In this document: one piece after another, positions 8,498-17,244 of the stretch
Position numbering within the stretch: the stretch's first letter is position 1
Layout of the letters: each line of letters opens with the position of its first letter
Source: Prosthecodimorpha hirschii
GTDB taxonomy: Bacteria > Pseudomonadota > Alphaproteobacteria > Rhizobiales > Ancalomicrobiaceae
Direction of reading: 5' to 3'
Assembly: GCF_001305515.1 (NCBI RefSeq)
Contig: NZ_LJYW01000001.1
Coordinates: forward strand, 1,534,320 to 1,598,319
Length of the DNA: 64,000 nucleotides
Position numbers and translations under genes: made by a program
Notes under the pieces: model-generated
Told to the model about the DNA's origin: nothing
Databases searched by the model: none
The model's input: only the letters and a program-made list of their open reading frames with translations

Positions 8498-9237
8498 CTG
8501 CCGCGCCGATGATCACCATGACCGGCGTGAACAAATGGTTCGGCCGGTTCCATGTCCTGAAGGACATTGACCTCGCGGTCGCGGCCGGGGAGCGGATCGT
8601 GATCTGCGGGCCGTCCGGCTCGGGCAAGTCGACGCTGATCCGGTGCATCAACCGGCTCGAGGAGCATGACGAAGGCCGCATCGTCATCGACGGCATCGAA
8701 CTCGACGAGGATACCCGCAACATTGCCGCGATCCGGCGCGAAGTCGGCATGGTGTTCCAGCAGTTCAACCTGTTCCCGCACCTGACGGTCCTGGAGAATT
8801 GCGTGCTCGCCCAGCGCCGCGCGCGCGGCACGCCGCGCAAGGAGGCCGAGGCGCGGGCGATGCACTATCTGGAGCGCGTGCGCATCCCCGAACAGGCCGG
8901 CAAGTATCCGGCCCGCCTGTCCGGCGGCCAGCAGCAGCGCGTGGCGATCGCCCGCTCGCTGTGCATGGAGCCCAAGGTGATGCTGTTCGACGAGCCGACC
9001 TCGGCGCTCGATCCGGAGATGATCAAGGAAGTCCTCGACGTCATGATCGATCTCGCCGGCACCGGCATGACGATGATCGTGGTCACCCACGAAATGGGCT
9101 TCGCCCGTCAGGTCGCCGACCGCATGGTGTTCATGGACCAAGGCCGCATCGTCGAGGCCGCCTCCCCGGCGGACTTCTTCGCCGCGCCCAAATCCGACCG
9201 CGCCAGCCTGTTCCTGAGCCGCATCCTGACGCATTGA
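8494..9237 (+). CDS. polar amino-acid ABC transporter ATP-binding protein
   Basis: 247-residue ATPase of the GlnQ/AapP family. Visible motifs are Walker [11 protein letters not shown]-loop [11 protein letters not shown], signature [15 protein letters not shown], Walker [14 protein letters not shown] and the switch histidine VVTHEMGF. It starts in an ATGA overlap with the deacylase gene and is the last gene of the plus-strand operon; 55 bp downstream the oppositely oriented nif operon ends. Confidence 0.95.
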   Translation: MTAAPMITMTGVNKWFGRFHVLKDIDLAVAAGERIVICGPSGSGKSTLIRCINRLEEHDEGRIVIDGIELDEDTRNIAAIRREVGMVFQQFNLFPHLTVLENCVLAQRRARGTPRKEAEARAMHYLERVRIPEQAGKYPARLSGGQQQRVAIARSLCMEPKVMLFDEPTSALDPEMIKEVLDVMIDLAGTGMTMIVVTHEMGFARQVADRMVFMDQGRIVEAASPADFFAAPKSDRASLFLSRILTH

Positions 9238-9292
9238 GACCACCCGGAAGATGCCACGGGACCGACCGGGCGCTCGGGCGGTACGCGGTGCG

Positions 9293-9673
9293 TCAGCCTT
9301 TCGGCAATGGCGCCATGATGTCGTCGAGGGCGACGAAGGCGGTCTTGGGCGGGACCGGACGGTCGGGGTCGTGGTCCTTGAGGACCTGGAAGACGCGCTG
9401 GCGCAGCGGCGAAGAGCTCTCGAAATCCGCATAGGCCCGCTGCAGCACGGCCTTGGCGCGGGCGGCGACGACCGAATCCGGCAGGCCGTCGAAATCCTCG
9501 CCGGCCAGATACTCGCCCATCCGCTTCAAGATATGCAGCCGCGCGACCTGCAGCACCTTCGGGTCGAAGGTGACGCCCAGCGCCAGGAAGAACTCCTCCG
9601 CGGCGGAGAGCCGCTTCAGGCGGGCGAGGATGTCGGTCACGTCGATCGGGCGATCGTCCAGGGAACAGCTCAT
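9293..9673 (-). CDS. nifW: nitrogenase-stabilizing/protective protein NifW
   Basis: Small cytosolic protein (126 residues) of the NifW family, associated with maturation and oxygen protection of the MoFe protein. The family core DVTDILARLKRLSAAEEFFLALGV...VLQVARLHILKRMGEYL is present, followed by the helical SPLRQRVFQVLKDH region. I chose ATG 9673 because GGAG lies 8 bp upstream; a GTG at 9682 overlapping the cysE stop would add three residues. Last gene of the iscA-nifU-nifS-nifV-cysE-nifW transcript. Confidence 0.93.
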   Translation of the reverse strand: MSCSLDDRPIDVTDILARLKRLSAAEEFFLALGVTFDPKVLQVARLHILKRMGEYLAGEDFDGLPDSVVAARAKAVLQRAYADFESSSPLRQRVFQVLKDHDPDRPVPPKTAFVALDDIMAPLPKG

Positions 9674-9678
9674 CGGGG

Positions 9679-10455
9679 TCACTCCAGTTGGATGTCGGGG
9701 CGGGGCTCGCCGACGCCCGGCTCGCCACTACCCGGGTCCGGGCGCCGCTGCAGATGGGCGAGGCGCACCTCCAGGAAATCGATCCGGTCGACCAGGGCGG
9801 CGACCGCCTCGCCGACCGGGTCGGGCATCAGGTGATGTTCGAGATCGATCCGGCCGTCGCCGAGCCGGCGCCGCGTGGCGGCCGGCCTGACCACCCGGCC
9901 CGGAATGCCGACCACCGTCATCGACGGCGGCACGTCCTCGATGACGACCGAGTTGGCGCCGACGCGGGCGCCCGCGCCGACCGTGATCGGGCCGAGGATC
10001 TTCGCGCCCGCTCCGACCAGCACGCCGTCCTGAAGCGTCGGATGGCGCTTGCCGCCCGACCAGGAGACGCCGCCGAGCGTGACGCCGTGATAGATGGTCA
10101 CGTCGTCGCCGATCTCGGCCGTCTCGCCGATCACCACGCCGGCGCCGTGATCGATGAAGAAGCGCCGGCCGATGGTGGCGCCGGGATGGATGTCGACATT
10201 GGTCAGGAAGCGGCCGAGCCAGGACAGGAACCGGCCGGAGAAGCGGAACCCGCCCCGCCAGAGCCGATGCGCCAGGCGGTGCCACACGATGGCGTGGACG
10301 CCCGGATAGGTCAGCACGATCTCCAGCGTCCCGCGCGCGGCCGGGTCGCGCGCCCGGACGCAGGCGACATCCTCGCGGATCGAGGCGAAGAGCGACGGGC
10401 GTGCCGGCTGTACCGGCAGATCGGTCGGCGGACCGGCGACGACGAGTTCGGCCAT
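9679..10455 (-). CDS. cysE: serine O-acetyltransferase (nif-linked CysE/NifP)
   Basis: 258-residue serine acetyltransferase making O-acetylserine for cysteine, the sulfur donor for NifS. The N-terminal helical part ([20 protein letters not shown]) precedes the left-handed parallel beta-helix with hexapeptide repeats: [25 protein letters not shown], then [10 protein letters not shown] and the [22 protein letters not shown] active-site turn. Position inside the nif operon, as for nifP of Azotobacter, suggests it boosts cysteine supply during nitrogenase assembly. The ATG at 10455 follows a GGAGGAGGA purine run. Confidence 0.93.
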   Translation of the reverse strand: MAELVVAGPPTDLPVQPARPSLFASIREDVACVRARDPAARGTLEIVLTYPGVHAIVWHRLAHRLWRGGFRFSGRFLSWLGRFLTNVDIHPGATIGRRFFIDHGAGVVIGETAEIGDDVTIYHGVTLGGVSWSGGKRHPTLQDGVLVGAGAKILGPITVGAGARVGANSVVIEDVPPSMTVVGIPGRVVRPAATRRRLGDGRIDLEHHLMPDPVGEAVAALVDRIDFLEVRLAHLQRRPDPGSGEPGVGEPRPDIQLE

Positions 10456-10483
10456 GGCGTCCTCCTCCTCCGAGGCGCTTCCG

Positions 10484-11653
10484 TCAGTGGGCGAGGCGGG
10501 CATGAGGACCGGGGCCCCGATCCAGAAAATCGGCCGCCTCGACCAGCAGCCGCTCCAGGTCGGCCGGCGGGACGGTCCCCTTGACCGCTTCGGCATGGTG
10601 ACGGACCAGCGCGAGCAGCACCGGCGCGATCGCCGGATCGAGCGCCAGGCCGCGTTCGGCCAGCACATGGGCGAGCGCCGCCTGGCCGGAATGCTTGCCG
10701 ACCACGAAGCGGTGGTCGCGGCCGATCAGGGCCGGGTCGAGCCCCTGATAGGTCTCGCGCGCGCCGAGCAGGGCGGCGACATGGATGCCGGATTCGTGGG
10801 TGAAGACATCCCGTCCGACGATCGCCTTGCCGGCCGCGATCGGCCGGCGGGCGGCGCGCGCGACCCGTTCGGCGAGACCCGTCAGGGCCGGCAGCGCCAC
10901 GCCCGAGACGCCGAGCCCGAGCCGGGCGATGCCGACCGCGACCTCCTCCAGCGCCGCATTGCCGGCCCGCTCGCCGAGCCCGCAGACGGTCACGGAGACA
11001 TGGCCGGCGCCGGCCCGGACCGCCGCCAGGCTGTTGGCGGTGGCGAGCCCCAGATCGTCATGGCCGGGGAATTCCACCGCCAGACCGGCCGCCGCGACCA
11101 CATCGCCGACCAGCCGCGCGGTCGCGAAGGGGTCGAGGATGCCGACCGTGTCGGCGAGGCGCAGCCGGAACGCGCCCACGCTGGCGGCCGTCTCGGCGAC
11201 GCGCTGCAGGTGGTCGGGATCGGCGCGCGAGGCGTCCTCGCCGCCGACCGCCACCGCGAAACCGGCGTCGAGCGCCATCGGCACCATGCGGCGGATGCGG
11301 GCCAGCGCCTCCTCCCGGCCGATGCCGAGCTTGGCGGAGAGCTGCAGGTCCGACATCGGGATGGACAGATTGACGGAAGGCACGCCGCAGGTGCGGGCCG
11401 CGCGAAGGTCGGCCTCCGTCATCCGGCACCAGGCCATCAGCCGGACCGGCAGCGCCAGCCCGGCGACCGCCCGGATCGCCTCGATCTCGGCCGCCCCCAT
11501 GGCCGGCGTGCCGACCTCGATCTCGTCGACGCCGGCTTCCGCGAGCGCTGCCGCGATGGCGACCTTCTCGGCGGTCGAGAAGGCGACGCCGGGCGACTGC
11601 TCGCCGTCGCGCAGGGTCGTGTCGTTGAGATGGATGCGCCGCGCCGCGGTCAT
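10484..11653 (-). CDS. nifV: homocitrate synthase NifV
   Basis: 389-residue enzyme condensing acetyl-CoA with 2-oxoglutarate to give homocitrate, the organic ligand of FeMo-cofactor. It has the alpha-isopropylmalate synthase/HMGL TIM barrel: [14 protein letters not shown] near the N-terminus, the metal-binding [21 protein letters not shown], and [13 protein letters not shown]. The C-terminal region ([14 protein letters not shown]) is short, without the leucine-regulatory domain of LeuA, as expected for NifV. It lies between nifS and cysE. Confidence 0.95.
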   Translation of the reverse strand: MTAARRIHLNDTTLRDGEQSPGVAFSTAEKVAIAAALAEAGVDEIEVGTPAMGAAEIEAIRAVAGLALPVRLMAWCRMTEADLRAARTCGVPSVNLSIPMSDLQLSAKLGIGREEALARIRRMVPMALDAGFAVAVGGEDASRADPDHLQRVAETAASVGAFRLRLADTVGILDPFATARLVGDVVAAAGLAVEFPGHDDLGLATANSLAAVRAGAGHVSVTVCGLGERAGNAALEEVAVGIARLGLGVSGVALPALTGLAERVARAARRPIAAGKAIVGRDVFTHESGIHVAALLGARETYQGLDPALIGRDHRFVVGKHSGQAALAHVLAERGLALDPAIAPVLLALVRHHAEAVKGTVPPADLERLLVEAADFLDRGPGPHARLAH

Positions 11654-11679
11654 CGGCTCGCCCCCGCGTCCCGCCGCCG

Positions 11680-12882
11680 TCACGCGTAGACCGGCTTGAA
11701 GGCGGCCGGGGCCTCGCCGGCGCCCTGCCAGAAGGGCGACAGGTCGCGCAGCTTCTCGATGATCGGCGGCATGGCCTCGATCACCCGGTCGACATCCTCG
11801 TCGGTATTCTCGCGCGAGAAGGAGAAGCGGGTCGCGCCATGGGCGGCGGTGTAGGGCACGCTCATGGCGCGCAGCACATGGCTCGGTTCGAGCGAGCCGG
11901 AGGTGCAGGCCGAGCCGGACGAGGCCGCGATGCCGGCGCGGTTCAGGAGCAGCAGGATCGCCTCGCCCTCGATGAACTCGCAGGCGATGTTGCAGGTGTT
12001 GGGCAGCCGGTTGTCGGCGTCGCCGGTGACGAAGGTGTTGGGGATGCGCTGCAGCAGGCCCTTCTCCAGCCGGTCGCGCAGGGACCGCACCCGGGTGACC
12101 TCGTCGTGCATATTGAGTTCGGCCAGTTCGGCCGCCTTGCCGAGGCCGACGATGCCGGGCGTGTTCTCGGTGCCGCCGCGCCGTCCGCGTTCCTGCTGGC
12201 CGCCCTTGATGAGCGAGCGGAAACGCACGCCGCGCCGGACATAGAGCGCGCCGATGCCCTTCGGGCCGTGCAGCTTGTGGCCGGACAGCGACAGCATGTC
12301 GATGGCGGTCGACTTCAGATCGATCGGGATCTTGCCGACCGCCTGCACGGCGTCGGTATGGAACAGCGCCCCGACCGCCTTCGCCTCCTCGGCGAGGTCG
12401 ACGACCGGAAACAGCGTGCCGGTCTCGTTGTTGGCCCACATGATCGAGACCACGGCGACCCGGGTCGAGAGCGCCGCCCGGTAGGCGTCGCGGTCGAGCC
12501 GGCCCTTGGCGTCGACCGGGATGATGTGGACCTTGATGCCGCGCGTCTTCTCCAGATGGGCGGCGAGCGCCAGGACGGCCGGGTGCTCGACCGCCGAGGT
12601 GATCATCTCGGTGCGCTCCGGCATGGCTTCGAGCGCCGACAGGATGGCGGCATTGTCGCTCTCGGTGCCGCCGGAGGTGAACACGATCTCATGGTCGAAC
12701 TCGGCGCCGATCAGGCTCTGCAGCTGCTTGCGCGCCCGCTTCACCGCGCCGCCGACCTCCGCCCCGAAGGCGTGCATGGAGGACGGATTGCCGAACTGCT
12801 CCGTGAAGTAGGGCAGCATGGCGGCGACCACCTGCGGGTCGACCCGGGTCGTGGCGTTGTTGTCGAGATAGACGGGTTTCAT
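11680..12882 (-). CDS. nifS: cysteine desulfurase NifS
   Basis: 400-residue pyridoxal-phosphate enzyme that takes sulfur from cysteine and passes it to NifU for Fe-S assembly. The family start MKPVYLDNNATTRVDP is present, the PLP lysine is K203 in SLSGHKLHGPKG, and the catalytic cysteine is C326 in the SSGSACTSGSLEPSHVL loop. It is followed by nifV after 26 bp and preceded by nifU after 95 bp. The last ~15 residues (FWQGAGEAPAAFKPVYA) form an unconserved tail. Confidence 0.96.
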   Translation of the reverse strand: MKPVYLDNNATTRVDPQVVAAMLPYFTEQFGNPSSMHAFGAEVGGAVKRARKQLQSLIGAEFDHEIVFTSGGTESDNAAILSALEAMPERTEMITSAVEHPAVLALAAHLEKTRGIKVHIIPVDAKGRLDRDAYRAALSTRVAVVSIMWANNETGTLFPVVDLAEEAKAVGALFHTDAVQAVGKIPIDLKSTAIDMLSLSGHKLHGPKGIGALYVRRGVRFRSLIKGGQQERGRRGGTENTPGIVGLGKAAELAELNMHDEVTRVRSLRDRLEKGLLQRIPNTFVTGDADNRLPNTCNIACEFIEGEAILLLLNRAGIAASSGSACTSGSLEPSHVLRAMSVPYTAAHGATRFSFSRENTDEDVDRVIEAMPPIIEKLRDLSPFWQGAGEAPAAFKPVYA

Positions 12883-12977
12883 GACGACGCTTCCCCACGA
12901 GGACGGAGGACGGGGCGGGACCGGCCACGGCCCCGAACGGAACGAGAGGATGGGCGGGCGGCCGGGGCCTTGGCGGC

Positions 12978-14042
12978 TCAGACCGGCACCACCTTGAGCG
13001 GGATGCCGAGCGTCTCGATCAGCTTCTCGCGCACGCCCGAGATGGTCACCGAGGCCATCTGGCAGCCGACGCAGGCCCCCGACAGCTTGACCTGCACGGT
13101 GTCGCCGTCGACATCGACCAACTCGCAATCGCCGCCGTCGGCCTTCAGGTACGGCCGCAGCCGCTCGATCGCGGCCTCGATCGCCTTGATCTTCTGCAGC
13201 GTGGTCAGCTTCGGCGCGGCGGGCCGCGACGGCGCCAACGGCGAGACCGCCGGGCCGCGCGGCGCGGGCGCCGCCATGCGGGTCGGCGCGGGAGCCGCCG
13301 CCCCCGGCGCGGGCGCCGCCGTCACATCGGCGGAGGGCCGGGCCGCCATGACCCGGTCGATATCGACCTTCGGCTGGCGCAGCTGCTTCGGCTGGGCCTT
13401 GGCCTTCATGGCGCGCGGATCGACCGAGCCGATCCGATAGGCGGCCTCCGCGGTGATCAGCCCGTCCTCGACCATGCTGTCGTTGACCCGGGCGAGCACC
13501 TGCTCGATGCCTTCGAAACAGGTCAGGCAGCCGCCGCCGGCCTTGGTGTAGAAGGTGACCTGCTCGGGCGTGGTCAGCTTGTTGACGCGGATCGCCCGCT
13601 CGATCACGCCCTCGTCGACGCCGAAGCACTTGCAGACGAGCGCGCCCTCCTCGTGGTCGTCATGCCACTCCTCGCCGCGATAGTTCGCGACGGCGGCCTG
13701 CAGCGCCTCGTAGCCCATCACCGAGCAGTGCATCTTCTCCGGCGGCAGGCCGCCGAGGAAGTCGGCGATATCCTGGTTGGTCAGCGCCAGCGCCTCGCCG
13801 ATGGTCTTGCCGGTGACGATCTCGGTCAGCGCCGAGGAGGAGGCGATGGCCGAGCCGCAGCCGAAGGTCTGGAAGCGGGCCTCCTCGATGACTTCGGTCG
13901 CCGGGTTCACCTTCAGCATCAGCTTGAGCGCATCGCCGCAGGAGATCGCGCCGACCTCGCCGACCGCGTTGGCGCCGGCCAGCACGCCGGCATTCTTGGG
14001 GTTGAAGAAGTAGTCCTTGACCTTGTCGGTATAGTCCCACAT
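12978..14042 (-). CDS. nifU: Fe-S scaffold protein NifU
   Basis: 354-residue modular scaffold for nitrogenase Fe-S clusters. The N-terminal IscU domain carries assembly cysteines C35, C62 and C106. The central domain binds a permanent [2Fe-2S] cluster with C137-x-C139 and C172-x2-C175. The C-terminal Nfu domain has C324-x2-C327 (ACVGCQMA). The Ala/Pro-rich linker at about 238-278 is longer than in the classic ~310-residue NifU and accounts for the extra size. Start at ATG 14042 ([19 protein letters not shown]), the conserved family start. Confidence 0.96.
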   Translation of the reverse strand: MWDYTDKVKDYFFNPKNAGVLAGANAVGEVGAISCGDALKLMLKVNPATEVIEEARFQTFGCGSAIASSSALTEIVTGKTIGEALALTNQDIADFLGGLPPEKMHCSVMGYEALQAAVANYRGEEWHDDHEEGALVCKCFGVDEGVIERAIRVNKLTTPEQVTFYTKAGGGCLTCFEGIEQVLARVNDSMVEDGLITAEAAYRIGSVDPRAMKAKAQPKQLRQPKVDIDRVMAARPSADVTAAPAPGAAAPAPTRMAAPAPRGPAVSPLAPSRPAAPKLTTLQKIKAIEAAIERLRPYLKADGGDCELVDVDGDTVQVKLSGACVGCQMASVTISGVREKLIETLGIPLKVVPV

Positions 14043-14106
14043 GGGCGGCTCCGCGCGGCGCGTCGTTGGGGTGGAGCCCGGCCGCGATCGGCCGGGCCGG
14101 GCGGCG

Positions 14107-14427
14107 TCAGCCGAAGGACTTCCCGCAGGAGCACTTCGAGGCGGCATTCGGGTTGTTGAAGACGAAGCCGGAACTCTCCAGGCCGGTGACGAAATCGACC
14201 GTCATGCCGGACACATGCGGCTGCGACCCGGTGTCGACGAACAGCTTGACGCCGCCCTGGTCGATCACGGCGTCGCCGTCGCGCGTCGTGGTCTCGAGCC
14301 CCATCATGTATTTGAACCCGGCGCATCCGCCGGCCTGGACCATGATGCGCAAGCCCTCCGCCGGCTGGGCGGAACGGGAGATCGCGGTCTTCACGGCGGC
14401 AATGGCGCTGTCGGTCAGTTGGATCAT
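14107..14427 (-). CDS. iscA: nif-type IscA/HesB iron-sulfur carrier
   Basis: 106-residue A-type carrier that delivers Fe-S clusters. The three family cysteines are visible: C35 ([10 protein letters not shown]), C99 and C101 ([10 protein letters not shown]). First gene of the operon; nifU begins 64 bp downstream. ATG 14427 gives the family start [10 protein letters not shown] sigma-54 -24/-12 element lies 37-52 bp upstream of this ATG, so expression is probably NifA-dependent. The symbol iscA is used in the nif-specific sense (IscA-nif). Confidence 0.92.
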   Translation of the reverse strand: MIQLTDSAIAAVKTAISRSAQPAEGLRIMVQAGGCAGFKYMMGLETTTRDGDAVIDQGGVKLFVDTGSQPHVSGMTVDFVTGLESSGFVFNNPNAASKCSCGKSFG

Positions 14428-14463
14428 GGCATGTCCCCTCGCAGGAATGACTGAGGGGGAATT

Positions 14464-14479
14464 AGCACGAGCCATGCCA
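14464..14479 (-). promoter_or_regulatory. sigma-54 (-24/-12) promoter of the iscA-nifUSV-cysE-nifW operon
   Basis: On the minus strand TGGCATGGCTCGTGCT reads with GG and GC exactly ten bases apart, matching TGGCACG-N4-TTGC at 13 of 15 positions. The expected transcription start is near 14453, about 25 bases before the iscA ATG. Confidence 0.8.
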
Positions 14480-14523
14480 GACGCTAATTATCTGATGAAA
14501 TTGATTTTTTCTGATTGTCGGGA

Positions 14524-14539
14524 TGTTTCGAATCCGACA
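14524..14539. promoter_or_regulatory. NifA upstream activator sequence TGT-N10-ACA
   Basis: TGT at 14524-14526 and ACA at 14537-14539 separated by exactly ten bases (palindromic box, TTCGAA at its core side). It lies about 70-85 bp upstream of the inferred start of transcription from the -24/-12 element at 14464-14479, a normal distance for NifA binding. Confidence 0.75.
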
Positions 14540-14585
14540 AGGTCGACATTCCGACACGGCTTTGGGCCTCACGGCCCCGCCATCT

Positions 14586-15020
14586 TCACGGATCGGCGAA
14601 GTCCGCGCCCGGATCGAGCGGGCTGTGGCGCAGGAGCCGGCTGTCGGCGACGCCGGCCTGGCGATGCACCATCGCGGCGCGATAGACGGGATCGCGGATC
14701 ATCGCCACGAAGGCGGCGACGCTCGGATATTCGGCGATGAAGGCGAGGTCCCAGGCTTCGGATTTCGGGCCGATCAGCATGAACTCAGGCCGGCCGCGCC
14801 AGACGATGCGCCCGCCGAGCCGCTCGAAGACCGGCCGGCTCTCGCGCCCATAGGCCGCATAGGCCTCCCGCCCGGTGGCGGTGCGGCCGTCCGGATATTC
14901 GGCGCGCGCCTTCAGGCGGACCAGGTTCAGCATGTGGATCGGGCCGGGCCGGTCGGCCGCCGCGAAGGCCGCGAAATCCTCGCGCCCGAAGGCGGTATGC
15001 ACCGTGGCAGTGTCGTTCAT
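14586..15020 (-). CDS. DUF1330 family protein
   Basis: 144-residue cytosolic protein of the DUF1330 family (dimeric alpha-beta barrel fold), function unknown. Family features are PIHMLNLVRLKARAEYPDGR near residue 30, GGRIVWRGRPEFMLIGP in the middle and WDLAFIAEYPSVAAFVAMIRDPVYRAA towards the end. I chose ATG 15020; an upstream in-frame ATG at 15035 would add five residues. It reads in the same direction as the nif operon and its 3' end lies 47 bp from the NifA box, so it is probably a separate transcript that happens to precede the nif promoter. Confidence 0.82.
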   Translation of the reverse strand: MNDTATVHTAFGREDFAAFAAADRPGPIHMLNLVRLKARAEYPDGRTATGREAYAAYGRESRPVFERLGGRIVWRGRPEFMLIGPKSEAWDLAFIAEYPSVAAFVAMIRDPVYRAAMVHRQAGVADSRLLRHSPLDPGADFADP

Positions 15021-15209
15021 GGCCCCGTCCTCCACCGGTTTCCTCCAACCGGTACCACGCCCGTGTTTGGCTAGGCGCCTGGAGTCGCAGCCACTTTATC
15101 CATACTGACGGAAGTCCAGAAGTGTTCCGGTTTGATCTTAGGGGCTTTCAAGTTCGGTCGATTCGAGCATTCTTGTACTATCCATGGCGGAAATTGTGAG
15201 GGATTCCGG

Positions 15210-15422
15210 ATGTCAGTGCCACAACGAATAAATGACTTCATCACACAGATGCGCCCGAATCCCGTCTGCAATAAATGTATAGCGAGAGGGATTGGCCTAA
15301 AAAACGAAACTGCCCACCCAGCCCAAGTAACTGGCGCATTGGCAACTACCAGTGAATTCACCAAGGAATATGGAACCTGCTCGATTTGCAAGAATATTAA
15401 AGAAGTTATTCGTCGCGTCTAA
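15210..15422 (+). CDS. small CxxC/CxxC putative zinc-ribbon protein
   Basis: 70-residue protein with two CxxC pairs (VCNKC near residue 16 and TCSIC near 59) and the ending VIRRV. The layout, NDFITQMRPNPVCNKCIARGIGL then a helical middle then CSIC...VIRRV, is that of a widespread small uncharacterised proteobacterial family; a zinc ribbon or zinc-finger-like fold is inferred. The start ATG 15210 has GAGGG 7-11 bases upstream. The gene and its 5' flank are much lower in G+C than the rest of the window, suggesting a different history. It faces nifQ tail to tail. Confidence 0.7.
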   Translation: MSVPQRINDFITQMRPNPVCNKCIARGIGLKNETAHPAQVTGALATTSEFTKEYGTCSICKNIKEVIRRV

Positions 15423-15481
15423 TCTTATTTTCCAGCCCACAATCCTTTACAAGAAGATATGGGCATCATCACGACAACAGC

Positions 15482-16249
15482 TCAGGCCGCCCGTGCGGTC
15501 TCGCGGCGGACCTGGGCGATGCGGCTCATGCCGTCCTCGGCGCCGAAGCAGTCGGCGAAATCGGTGCAGACCGCGCAGCTCGGCGCGGTGCACAGCACGA
15601 AACCCTCGGCCTCGCACAGGCGGCGATAGAAATACTTCTTCCAGCGCATGTTTTGGGTGTTGCCGGCATGCAGGGCGGGGAAGTGGCGCGCGATCAGACG
15701 GCCGAGTTCCGGCCGCTCGAACAGGCCGAGATCCTGCCAGAGATGGTCGTCCTTCATCGCCCGCCGGGCGATCGCTGCCGCCAGCCAGGCCGACAATCGG
15801 CCATCGGGCGGCGATCCCGCGCCGTCGAAGGGGGCCGTGCCGCCGAAAGCGGCGGTGTCGCCGAGAGCTGCGGTGCCGCCGAGAGCGGCGGTGCCGCCTA
15901 GAGCGGCGGTGCCGCCCTGACCGGCGCTGCCGCCGCGAAGGGCCGACGGCCGGGCGCGGTGGGCGAGCAGCAGGTCGCGCACCATGCCCTCCTCCATGTC
16001 GGCGGCCGGGTTCGGCGCGGCGTCGAGCGCGAAGGGCGTGCGCGGCATCAGCGGGAACCAGGCGGTCAGGATGTCGACCAGCGCGCCCGCGTCGAGCCCG
16101 GTCGCCGTGGTCACCGCGACGCCCTCGGCCTCGGCCTCGGCGAGGCCGGTCGCCAGGATGCAGGCCAGCACATGGGTGTCGAAGGCGGTCGCCTCGTCGC
16201 GGGGCGGCCATTGGGCGGCGCGCAGGCAGGCATAGTGGTGGGCGAACAT
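15482..16249 (-). CDS. nifQ: NifQ, molybdenum donor for FeMo-cofactor assembly
   Basis: 255-residue NifQ. The C-terminal signature CTAPSCAVCTDFADC gives C220-x4-C225-x2-C228-x5-C234, the cluster-binding motif, preceded by the family stretch NMRWKKYFYRRLCEAEGF. The start is taken as ATG 16249; a GTG at 16270 would add seven residues. A stretch at about residues 106-146 is an Ala/Gly/Thr insertion (GGTAAL repeats, see 15842-15931) not usual for the family. Neighbours modD and mop also serve molybdenum. Confidence 0.93.
   Translation of the reverse strand: MFAHHYACLRAAQWPPRDEATAFDTHVLACILATGLAEAEAEGVAVTTATGLDAGALVDILTAWFPLMPRTPFALDAAPNPAADMEEGMVRDLLLAHRARPSALRGGSAGQGGTAALGGTAALGGTAALGDTAAFGGTAPFDGAGSPPDGRLSAWLAAAIARRAMKDDHLWQDLGLFERPELGRLIARHFPALHAGNTQNMRWKKYFYRRLCEAEGFVLCTAPSCAVCTDFADCFGAEDGMSRIAQVRRETARAA
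15842..15931 (-). repeat. 18-bp tandem repeat inside nifQ, five copies
   Basis: Five consecutive 18-bp units (forward-strand consensus GCCGAGAGCGGCGGTGCC) at 15842, 15860, 15878, 15896 and 15914. On the coding strand they give (GGTAAL)n with variants GDTAAF and QGGTAA. The outer units are the most diverged. Confidence 0.88.
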
Positions 16250-16275
16250 GGCAGGCCCCCGTTCCGACACCGGCG

Positions 16276-16291
16276 TGTCGGAAATCCGACG
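16276..16291. promoter_or_regulatory. near-perfect NifA-type box upstream of nifQ
   Basis: TGTCGGAAATCCGACG: TGT, ten bases, then ACG (one base off ACA). It lies 27-42 bp before the nifQ ATG and overlaps a second inverted repeat, CCGACA/TGTCGG, at 16264-16281. It closely matches the box at 17618-17633. Being downstream of the candidate -24/-12 element, it could act as an operator rather than a classical activator site. Confidence 0.5.
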
Positions 16292-16327
16292 CGACCGGAC
16301 CGCCCGGCCGCCTCCGGGGCGGATGTC

Positions 16328-16342
16328 GCAAGTGCCATGCCG
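16328..16342 (-). promoter_or_regulatory. candidate sigma-54 promoter of nifQ
   Basis: The minus strand reads CGGCATGGCACTTGC, with GG and GC ten bases apart and a perfect TTGC -12 core. It lies in the 158-bp gap between modD and nifQ. The predicted start near 16317 leaves a leader of about 68 bases. Confidence 0.6.
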
Positions 16343-16407
16343 GCCGGGCCGGCCTGCGTAGTCGTGCGGAGGCGCCGGGCGTCCGAGCGGGCTGCGGAGC
16401 CGTCCGA

Positions 16408-17244
16408 TCAGGCCGGGCCGAGCGTCACCGCCACGTCCCGCGGGCGCGCCGTGTAGGGCCAGGAGGTGACCAGCAGCCCCGCGCCGGCGGCCACATAGGC
16501 GGCGGCATTGTCGGGCGAGATGCCGCCGGTGGCGGCGATCAGCGGCGCCCGCGGCAGGCCCGCATAGGCGGCGGCGACCGCGGCGACGGCCTCGGGGGCG
16601 AATTTCTCGAGCTGCACCGTGTCGAAACCCGCCGCGGCGGCGGCGATGGCGGCGTCGACATCGTGCACCTCGACGGCGATTGTCTTCTCCGGTTCGGCCG
16701 CCCGGAGCCGGGCCGCGAGACCGGCGAGATCGAGATCGGGCAGGAAGGCGCGGTGCTCGGCGAAGACCAGGATGGTCTCCGACAGCCCGTGCCGGTGCAG
16801 GATGCCGCCGCCGGCGCGCACCGCCAGCTGCGACAGGACCCGCGCCCCCGGCACGGTCTTGCGCGTGCAGGCGACGCGCACCTTCGGGTCGACCGCCGCG
16901 GCGGCCCGCGCCACGGCGGCGGTGGCGCTGGCGATGCCGGAGGCGATCTCGACCAGGGTCTGGGCGGATTTCCAGGTCCGGTGCAGGGCGCCGGCCGAGC
17001 CGGTGGCGGTGAGGAGCAGGTCCCCGGATGCGGCCGGCGCGCCGTCGCGGCCGTGCAGCTCAGCCGTACCGCCGGCCGCGGCGACGAGGCGTGCGGCGAT
17101 GTCGAGACCGGCCGGCACCATGCCGTCCCGCGCACGGAACGCCATCCGGGCCGGCCGATCGCCGATGCCGAGCGCGGTCGTGGTCAGATCGCCCGAGGGG
17201 ACGTCCTCGGCGAGCAGGCGCTCGATCGCCGCCAGGCCGATCAT
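16408..17244 (-). CDS. modD: ModD, quinolinate phosphoribosyltransferase-like protein of the Mo cluster
   Basis: 278-residue member of the ModD family, related to nicotinate-nucleotide pyrophosphorylase (NadC) but encoded with molybdenum transport genes; its reaction is unknown. NadC-type features are LLAEDVPSGDLTT at the start, RKTVPGARVLSQLAVRAGGGILHRHGLSE in the active-site region, and VEVHDVDAAIAAAAAGFDTVQLEKF plus ATGGISPDNAAAY at the phosphate site. Its ATG overlaps the mop stop codon. NadC itself is less likely because of the mop/nifQ context. Confidence 0.88.
   Translation of the reverse strand: MIGLAAIERLLAEDVPSGDLTTTALGIGDRPARMAFRARDGMVPAGLDIAARLVAAAGGTAELHGRDGAPAASGDLLLTATGSAGALHRTWKSAQTLVEIASGIASATAAVARAAAAVDPKVRVACTRKTVPGARVLSQLAVRAGGGILHRHGLSETILVFAEHRAFLPDLDLAGLAARLRAAEPEKTIAVEVHDVDAAIAAAAAGFDTVQLEKFAPEAVAAVAAAYAGLPRAPLIAATGGISPDNAAAYVAAGAGLLVTSWPYTARPRDVAVTLGPA

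Noticed and set aside
16408-17244. nadC (quinolinate phosphoribosyltransferase)
   Set aside because: The fold is shared, but coupling to mop and proximity to nifQ fit ModD better.
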